From NCBI GenBank assembly GCA_033725935.1, contig MU867095.1, positions 124,001 to 188,000 of the forward strand: a stretch of 64,000 nt of DNA, in the 5' to 3' direction. Shown in pieces: positions 57,793 to 64,000 of this stretch. Numbering within the stretch: position 1 is the stretch's first letter; every line of letters begins with the position of its first letter. The position numbers and the translations under genes are program-made. The stretch is from Cladorrhinum sp. PSN259 (lineage: Eukaryota; Ascomycota; Sordariomycetes; Sordariales; Podosporaceae). The notes below the pieces were generated by a model. That model was not told the DNA's origin. It worked only from the letters and a program-made list of their open reading frames with translations, and made no database searches.

Positions 57793-59213
57793 CTACTGCT
57801 GCAACTCGGCCTCCTTTTTCCTTTGAGCCTCCTCTTGAATCTCCCGTTCTCTCTGGGCCGCCTCAATCTCGGCTTTCATTCCCTTGGCTTTTTGGCGAGC
57901 CTCATAGAGGTCTCTGCTCTTCATAATTCTCTGTACAATCTCGCCGGCGTTGACTCCCTCAAACTCATGGTGCCCAATCTCGCGGTAGATACCCATCTCC
58001 TTGGGTGCAGTGTAAACATCATCAGTCAAGGGCATGAAGGATGTAGGTCCGTGGTAGACGGCATCAGGTGTGCCCCAGGGTAGGGTGGTAAGATAGGTCT
58101 TTGTAGGTGTGAATGGGGCGCCGAAGACGACGGCGTTGATGTACTGTTGAATATTAGCAAAATGACTCTGTTGGCCTACCTTGTGGAGACGTCAGTAACT
58201 CACCCGACATTGAAGAACACATAAGCCGCGCTCATAGATGTTCATGATAGGATAGTTAACACCCTTCCACCGGTTGATGACCTGGTCATCGTGCACACCA
58301 GCAACGACAAATACGGGGCCGTAGTCTGCGCCCTTGCCCTTTCTCTCGTTGACGGCTTGCTCCGAGTACCAGCCGTCCTGCTTCGCCAGTTCTTCCTCAG
58401 CCTCAACCACCATGCGGAGGAACTCAATATGTCCACTAGAGAAAAGATCAAACCCTCCATCGACGTATACAACTCTCTGACCCGGCTTCGGCGCAATACC
58501 ACCAAATAGCTCCTTGAAGCCCTTGCCGGCAGACCAGAACCACACATGAGCACCGGGGCTCTTGGCCGTTTCATCAGAGGCATATAATCTCATTCTCTCC
58601 AGCATGGCATCGCCCTCAGCCTTCCTATCCGCCTCACTTCCCGGACCTTCCTCGCCCGCAAGTGTCTTCTCGAGCGACTTGATGAAGTGGTTCTTGGTGC
58701 ACAGCAGCATACGCCCGACAAGATCTGTGGTGGAAATGCTGGGGGTGCGCTTAACAACCTTGAAGCGGCCGGCAGCCTTGACGAAGCGGTAGCAGTCCTC
58801 ACCGCTGCCGTCGGAAGTGATGTCGTCGCCGTGTACGACGTACTTGCAGCCGTAGTGGCTGATCCAGTCTAGCTGAGTGACGTATGGCGCGTAAGCGATT
58901 GACTTGGTTACCCAACGGCAGGCGTCGGTTGCCAAGAGACGCTCCTTGAGGTTCATGACTGTTGGGCCCTTATTCTCGAGGATGGCCTCGTCTGAGTGGA
59001 CGCCGACGTAGAGCTCATCGCCCAGCTGGCGGGCTTGTACCACTGCACCGGCATGTCCTAGCATATGTTGTTAATGGCAGACACGTTGTGAAGATGGGGC
59101 TGGGGGGATTTACCGTGGTGGAAGAAATCAAAGCATCCATCTACCCAAAGACGGCCTTCGAGAAGCTCAGGGGCGGGCTCACCCGGGGGATTGACTGGGT
59201 CTGTTGCGCTCAT
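57793..59213 (-). CDS. ECT1: CTP:phosphoethanolamine cytidylyltransferase (ECT1)
   Basis: Makes CDP-ethanolamine, the regulated step of the Kennedy pathway to phosphatidylethanolamine. Exons on the minus strand are 59213-59114, 59057-58204 and 58143-57793, giving 434 aa. The protein has two cytidylyltransferase-fold domains. The first carries WVDGCFDFFHHGHAG, whose HHGH motif is joined across intron 1, plus KYVVHGDDI and the CTP-binding RTPSISTTDLVGRML. The second starts at YVDGGFDLFSSGHIEFL, where the first His of HxGH is replaced by Ser, and continues GVHDDQVINRWKG and the MNIYERGLCVLQCR segment. The C-terminus is a charged helix rich in Lys, Glu and Gln. Domain order matches eukaryotic ECT enzymes; the catalytic domain is the first. 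Confidence 0.94.
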
Positions 59214-60226
59214 GTTGAAAGGGCTATGGGTATAATTGTTGACTATTTATAAGTAGTTGATGCTCGAGTCAGCTTTCACCGTTCTGAAAGAAATACCAAA
59301 AACAGCAGTCTAAGAGACCAAAGGTTAAATAGATAATCCAAGGATTTGGCGTAGGGACAGAAACTCTCTTTACCCCTTATTCTAGGTGCTATGATGTGGC
59401 TTCTCGGGTGGTTTAATTGGGAATAGGGGAGTTTAAGCTTGAGCGACCCTAGCAGCAAATTTGGGCATCGATTGGCAGTTGCCCCTCCAAAAAGCTACTT
59501 GCCCCTCTCTCCTGCCCCTCCCCCACCATCATCGCAAGAAGGTTACAGTGATCTCTCCTGCATCGTTTCCATCCCGCATTTGCCCTGCGCTTGGTTCAAA
59601 CATTACAAACAGTTGAAAGTGCGTATCTCCACCGGGCGTTCACATGTTTCAGGGCACCGGCGAAATCTTCCCGTCGATCGACATACAACCATTGAAGAAG
59701 TTAAAGCGGTTTCCTGGATCCAAACGCATCACCAAGCCATGATCCCGGGATGCTCAGACTGTCGGCTGAATCTTTGACAGTATTATCAATGCTATGAGCC
59801 AGTGTCCCTGGCCATGTTTGTCGAAGGCGAACCATCCAAGCGGAACGATGGGGCACAATTTATAGCAACAGACGGAAGCGCATGGGAACCCCTGAATGAG
59901 TCGTTTTAGAATATCCGACTTTTCTGGGGAAAGGTCCAACTTTAAATGAGCAGACTCCCCGTCTGCACACGCTTGGGTTGTGATTGCTCTGGAGTCCCTT
60001 GCTTCGTATAAAAACAATCAGCATTTTAGAGACTTCGAGCCCCGAGTTTATGCTGATCCTAGGTACTTTGAAATACCCCTACTAAATCCTGGGAAGCTCA
60101 CCTACGCATGCCGAATTCGGGGCGCTAAAACACTGACAGCAAATGACAGCGAATGACGGCGTCTTGTGCCTTCCCCTAACAGGAGATTTTATATAATTTA
60201 TTATCCTCGAAGGAACACAGTGAGAC
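59214..60226. other. Divergent ECT1 / unknown-gene promoter region
   Basis: 1.0 kb with short frames only. It probably carries both promoters. Nothing else seen. Confidence 0.45.
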
Positions 60227-61845
60227 ATGCAGCGGTCGGCAACACCGTCACACCAGACCGCCGCTCCTTTCTTTTCGTCCCTGTTTGGCGGCGGCGGTCA
60301 CAATAATCACAATAACAACAACAACAATAATAATAACAATCTTGACGAGCCCTCGTCTTCTTGGTCGCCAAACGCAAAGTCGCCTGGCAGATCCCGGCCG
60401 TCGAGTTCAGGGGAAGGCCAACAACAAGGCCGTCGAAGCGGTGACACAGGAGCAAGCCCACGGCAACACAACGTTCTCCACAAGAATCGCGACCGTAGGC
60501 CCTCGTTCAGCCGCAAGCCCTCCTTTACATTTACCTCGTCGCCCAAACACCGCGCAAACTCAACATCGGCGTCGTCGTCGGCGGCCAATGGCGGTCCCCC
60601 ACGCCCTCCAGCCATCCAACTCTTCCCCGACAACAATCCCGTCCCTCCGTTACCTGATCTTTCAGCCGTGCACAAGCTTTCAAAAGAGACCGAAGTCCTC
60701 ATCCAGTCTCCAGCGTCGGCCGAGAGCTTCTCCAAGATGTTGAGCCGAACAGCGCCAACCCCTGTTAATGGGTACTCAGCGAGCCAGCTGGCGCCTCCTC
60801 CAGTCTTGACTACAGGCGCAAGCAGCAGTCAACCTACCGAGCTGAGCTTGGTGCATCAACATATACAAGAGACTGCAAATAAGAGAATATCGACATTGGA
60901 CTATTTGCGCAAGGCGTATGTCTTTTCATCAACCCTTACCCCTTACACCCCTATTCCTCTAAACTAACATCCTAATCTTGTTGTAGCCACGAAGGCCGCA
61001 TCTACTGGTTTAATACCATGCTCTTCGACAAGCCCGACCTGCAACGCATGCCATACTTCCTCGACACCCGGAAGCTAGCCAAACGCGCAACCAATTACCT
61101 GTTACTCGGCATCTCACTCCCGGCTGTAATAGACCTAAACAGCAACAGCGCCGTTGAGTTCCTCAAGAGCTTCAACACTCTACTTACCGAATTCGATACC
61201 TTTCAACAATTACACAACGAGAATGGACAGGCTAGTTCATCTTTATCACGAGCGAGGATCCCTCAGATGTTTCGACGGGCAGCTGCTCCAGTGTCATATT
61301 CGAAGGGGAGAAGATCCAGTAGTTCAACCGTGCCTACTATGGGTAGTATGGGCGGAGGCGCGGCAGCCAATGATCCTTCCATAGAATTGGCGGATTCTTC
61401 TTCTGGTATGGGTGCTGCACTCGCACCGACACTGACGAATTCTTCGGTCAACTTTCCCGGGACGGCTCCTCCGGCTGGCGCTGGAGCGGCTACGAACACC
61501 CCCTCGGCTGCGATGAACTTTACTGGCGCGGAGCTGATTGATTTGCTACCGGGAGAGGAGTACACTCACCTGCTTACGCCGAGCCTTCCGTTTGATCCTG
61601 ACTTCTTTGAGACCTTTGCTACGCTTTGCGATGTCTTGATTGACACGTATACGAGGTTGCTGGGTTTGCTGCCGACTCCTAGGGAGTGCGGGGGGTCCGT
61701 GGCGGAGTTGTTTACCAAGGTGGACGGGAAGGTGAGGAAGTTGCTGGTTGCGAATGTTATCAGGGAGTTTGAGGATTCGAGTCGGCAGGGGGTGAAGGCG
61801 GAGGTTGCTAGTGTTGGGAAGGTTGTGTTGAGCGGGTTGATGTAG
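60227..61845 (+). CDS. Conserved-looking fungal protein of unknown function (515 aa)
   Basis: I cannot name a function. Exons 60227-60915 and 60987-61845 join in phase 2 (AAG GC|C). Residues 1-150 are low-complexity: a Gly/His/Asn block with a run of ten or more Asn, then Ser/Arg/Pro/Gln-rich sequence. The ordered part begins near residue 215 (LVHQHIQETANKRISTLDYL), crosses the intron into RKAHEGRIYWFNTMLFDKPD, and continues with LAKRATNYLLLGISLPAVID, VEFLKSFNTLLTEFDTFQ, then a disordered Gly/Ser/Ala insert. The end, GEEYTHLLTPSLPFDPDFF, TLCDVLIDTYTRLLGLLPTP and KVRKLLVANVIREFEDSSRQ, is mostly helical. No membrane span or catalytic motif. The helical core suggests a scaffold-type protein; this is inference. 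Confidence 0.75.
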
Positions 61846-62304
61846 GGTTGGTAGACCATGGCAGATCTTGGGATATGGATGAGATGAGATGAGAGAGAGA
61901 AAAAGTGATTGTCTGGCATATCTAGGGATGGATGGGCTGATGATGATGGTGTAAAGATGGACGGTCACCACAAACATTGTTATCATTTTTCTGTTTTTTT
62001 CTTGGACGGTCAAAGCAGGCGTTTCTGAGGCGAAATATCTGTTTTTTTGTTTTATTTTATTTGCAAACAGAGATATCCTGTCATTTTGGTTTCATGCTGG
62101 AATTATAGGTCATAATTGCAAAGGTATGTACATACAATTTGTTATCGTCTCATACGTGTTATGGGAAATTTGGAATTCTAAACGGTCTGCCTTGATCATG
62201 GTAACGTTTGATATGTATGTATCCCTTACTTGTTTTGATGTATGATTTTTATTTTCCCTTTCTGAAACTCGACAATATAAACCGACCTTGCTCAGAGAAC
62301 AATC
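61846..62304. other. 3' spacer before 5S rRNA copy B
   Basis: A 459-nt AT-rich spacer that holds the 3' UTR of the upstream gene. No other feature seen. Confidence 0.5.
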
Positions 62305-62423
62305 ACATACGACCATACCCCCGTGAAAACTCGGCATCCCGTCCGCTCTGCCCTAGATAAATCCGGGAGGGCCAAATCAGTACTCAGGTGGGTGACCACT
62401 GGGGAATCCTTGGTGTTGTATGT
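62305..62423 (+). rRNA. 5S rRNA: 5S ribosomal RNA gene (copy B)
   Basis: A 119-nt plus-strand stretch beginning ACATACGACCATACCCCC and ending TTGGTGTTGTATGT, with pairing ends. It shares with copy A the blocks CATCCCGTCCGCTCTGCC and CAGGTGGGTGACCACTGGGG, which include the internal promoter. Seven Ts from 62423 onward form a clean RNA polymerase III stop. It is isolated between two protein genes. Confidence 0.95.
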
Positions 62424-62429
62424 TTTTTT
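62423..62429 (+). terminator. RNA polymerase III terminator of 5S copy B
   Basis: Seven consecutive Ts start at the last base of the 5S gene. A T run of four or more at the 3' end is the usual polymerase III stop. Confidence 0.8.
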
Positions 62430-63036
62430 CCTCATCTTTTTGATGAAGATATTTTTCTTGTTAGAATTTTTTTTTTTTTTTGTGTGTTTGTGTGTTGAGT
62501 GACGATATGTTTTATAGGTGAGCCAAGTAGGTAGGTATCTTTTTTTTTCTTCTTCCTTTTTTTTTTTCTAGTCTTGATAGTAAGTTGTATTTATGTAGGT
62601 TAGGGTATATATATATATATGTATATATTAATATGATCGTTGATTATTATGTATTCTATATAATAAAATGACATAAGAAGTAGTAATGTGTTGTCGTCAT
62701 TACATTATCGTTGTCGTCGTTGTATAAAAAAAAAAAAAAGAAACCTTTCTTGGACTTGCGTCGTAATAATCTATAACTGACAAAAGAAACTCCTTCCTTT
62801 TTATGCAAATGAGTGTTTTGTCCCGTTAACCTCAGACGCCCCCCAAAAAACAAATGAAACTCCATCCCTGATTTTCCAAACGAAGGTGGTGCGTGCTGGT
62901 ATCTATACCAATTCCCCTTTCCTAATGGTTAAAACACAAAAGAAACCCCAATAAAATTCCAAATGATGGTAATTCCCATGCTCTTTGATGCTCCCAAAAA
63001 CTCCATAGGATCACATACCCATACCCATAACTCTAA
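62424..63036. other. AT-rich spacer after 5S copy B
   Basis: 0.6 kb of AT-rich sequence with T and A runs, a TATATATATATATGTATATA stretch near 62608 and no credible frame. Its right end presumably holds the 3' UTR of the minus-strand Arg/Glu-rich gene. Confidence 0.5.
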
Positions 63037-64000
63037 TTATGCAGTGATGCCCCTGTTATTAGTCGTCGTCGCAGTGCCGTTGTTGTTTTCCTGCAAGTAC
63101 CTGTTCCGGCTACTATGTCTCCTCCCACTCAAATGCAACCTGCTCCCGCTGTGACGAAGTCCGTTCGTCGTCCCGCTGGTTGGTAACGCCGGTGTTGGTG
63201 TCGATGGAGCAGTCGTTTCTCTGAGATCGCTAACGGATTTGAGAGTAGGTAAACGTCTAGGCGTGTACCTTTCCCTTTCCTTCTCTTTCTCCCTTTCTCT
63301 CTCCCGCTCCCTCTCCCGCTGCTGCTCCCTATCCTTATCTCTATCCTGTTGTTGAGAATCTTTCTCCTTGTTGTAAGTATATCTCTTTTCTCTATATCGT
63401 TCGCTTTCCTTTTCTCGTTCGCGTTCTCTTTCCCTCGCGCGTTCCCTATATCCATCTTTGTCTCTTTCCCTGTCACGTTCCCTGTTGCTTAGATAAGCCC
63501 TTCCTGTTGACACTTGCTCATTACCGTTTGATGTTCTGCCTCGTTGTCTTTCTGAAAAGGGTTTAGGTGAGGGCTTGGATAGGCCAGGATATCTGAGTGT
63601 AGGTGGTGGAGGGGGAGGTGGTGGAGGCTGGCGTAGGAGGATTCTCAAGGACGGAGGTGGTTTGTTCCCGTCGTCAGAGTCGGAATCCGAGTCGGAATCG
63701 TCGTCACTGTCACTACCCATGATAACCGAACGATGTACATGCTCGGCTTTGTTCCTCGCTCTTTGCGCTGCGGCTTCTTTTTCTGCTGCTGGGCGAGAGG
63801 AGAACGGTTTTATTGCCGTTATGGAATCTGGTGTTGTCGATCGATGGAGAGGAGGTCTTGTTGGCGTTGTTTTCTCCTCGCTGGTGGTTGCGGTAGGTTC
63901 GCTGGCAGTAAGAGGTTTACTGATCGTGACTGTGGGAGCGGGCTGACTGGCAGCGGTGGGCTTAGCTGTTATAGTAGGCTCACTAGTAGGCTCACTAGCA
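63037..64000 (-). CDS. Arg/Glu/Asp-rich low-complexity protein (5' part outside window)
   Basis: A minus-strand frame open from the right edge of the window to a TAA at 63037. The apparent Met at 63720 is internal: the 93 codons upstream in the window are also open and encode a Pro/Thr/Ser/Glu-rich region (PTSEPTITAKPTAASQ). Then follow an Asp/Ser block (GSDSDDDSDSDSDSDDG), a run of nine prolines, and about 100 residues of alternating Arg and Glu/Asp (RERDRERDKDG, EREREREKE), then Thr/Pro- and Asn-rich sequence to the end. No folded domain is visible in this part. Such RE/RD-rich regions occur in nuclear RNA-processing proteins, but nothing here proves that role. Confidence 0.72.
   Translation of the reverse strand, partial: ASEPTSEPTITAKPTAASQPAPTVTISKPLTASEPTATTSEEKTTPTRPPLHRSTTPDSITAIKPFSSRPAAEKEAAAQRARNKAEHVHRSVIMGSDSDDDSDSDSDSDDGNKPPPSLRILLRQPPPPPPPPPTLRYPGLSKPSPKPFSERQRGRTSNGNEQVSTGRAYLSNRERDRERDKDGYRERAREREREREKESERYREKRYTYNKEKDSQQQDRDKDREQQREREREREREKEKERERYTPRRLPTLKSVSDLRETTAPSTPTPALPTSGTTNGLRHSGSRLHLSGRRHSSRNRYLQENNNGTATTTNNRGITA

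Overview
The window is ordinary nuclear DNA of a filamentous ascomycete (Pezizomycotina; Leotiomycetes or Sordariomycetes seem most likely, but the species cannot be told from the sequence). The evidence is short 50-75 nt introns with GTRNGT donors and CTRAC-like branch sites, Kozak-type starts, two isolated 5S rRNA genes lying between unrelated protein genes, a FluG-type amidohydrolase/glutamine synthetase fusion, and close fungal versions of housekeeping genes. I support 27 protein genes, two of them cut by the window edges, and two 5S rRNA genes. There are no operons; genes lie on both strands 0.2-3 kb apart. No complete transposon, CRISPR array, tRNA gene or obvious biosynthetic cluster was seen. 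Exon borders were placed by eye from splice signals, frame continuity and remembered family sequence, so single borders may be wrong.

Left part (1-24 kb): the pheromone-processing carboxypeptidase KEX1 (partial) is divergent from the ribosomal-protein arginine methyltransferase SFM1. Next come a class 1A dihydroorotate dehydrogenase paralogue, a 5S rRNA gene, a PRELI/Ups mitochondrial lipid-transfer protein, methionine aminopeptidase 2, a membrane-anchored J-protein, a 2.5 kb repeat-bearing spacer, mitochondrial porin (VDAC), asparagine synthetase, SUMO E2 UBC9, PEX19, and an unknown poly-Gln protein.

Middle part (24-48 kb): an unknown 145-aa protein, a Yfh7/uridine-kinase-like P-loop kinase, a 957-aa orphan, a protein with 16 perfect-length heptad repeats, a UbiB/ADCK kinase of the Mcp2/Cqd2 type, a MYND zinc-finger protein, a 2-oxoglutarate prolyl-hydroxylase-like enzyme whose end is made of a 19-bp tandem repeat, a GPI-anchored GH76 cell-wall mannosidase (DFG5/DCW1), FluG, and ERV41.

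Right part (48-64 kb): a peptidase C45 (penicillin acyltransferase)-like protein lacking the catalytic cysteine and carrying an acidic repeat plus a ubiquitin-interacting-like tail, a 3 kb spacer with a tandem repeat and a long unexplained open frame, an unknown probably mitochondrial protein, the mRNA export factor RAE1/GLE2, CTP:phosphoethanolamine cytidylyltransferase ECT1, a conserved fungal protein of unknown role, a second 5S rRNA gene, and the 3' end of an Arg/Glu/Asp-rich protein running off the right edge.

The genes do not form one pathway. Several concern mitochondria and phospholipids (Ups, VDAC, Mcp2, ECT1, J-protein), but I read this as coincidence rather than a cluster. The most unusual items are the C45-like pseudoenzyme, the heptad-repeat protein, the repeat-generated C-terminus at 37.8 kb, and the repeat-bearing spacers at 11-13.6 kb and 50.4-53.3 kb.
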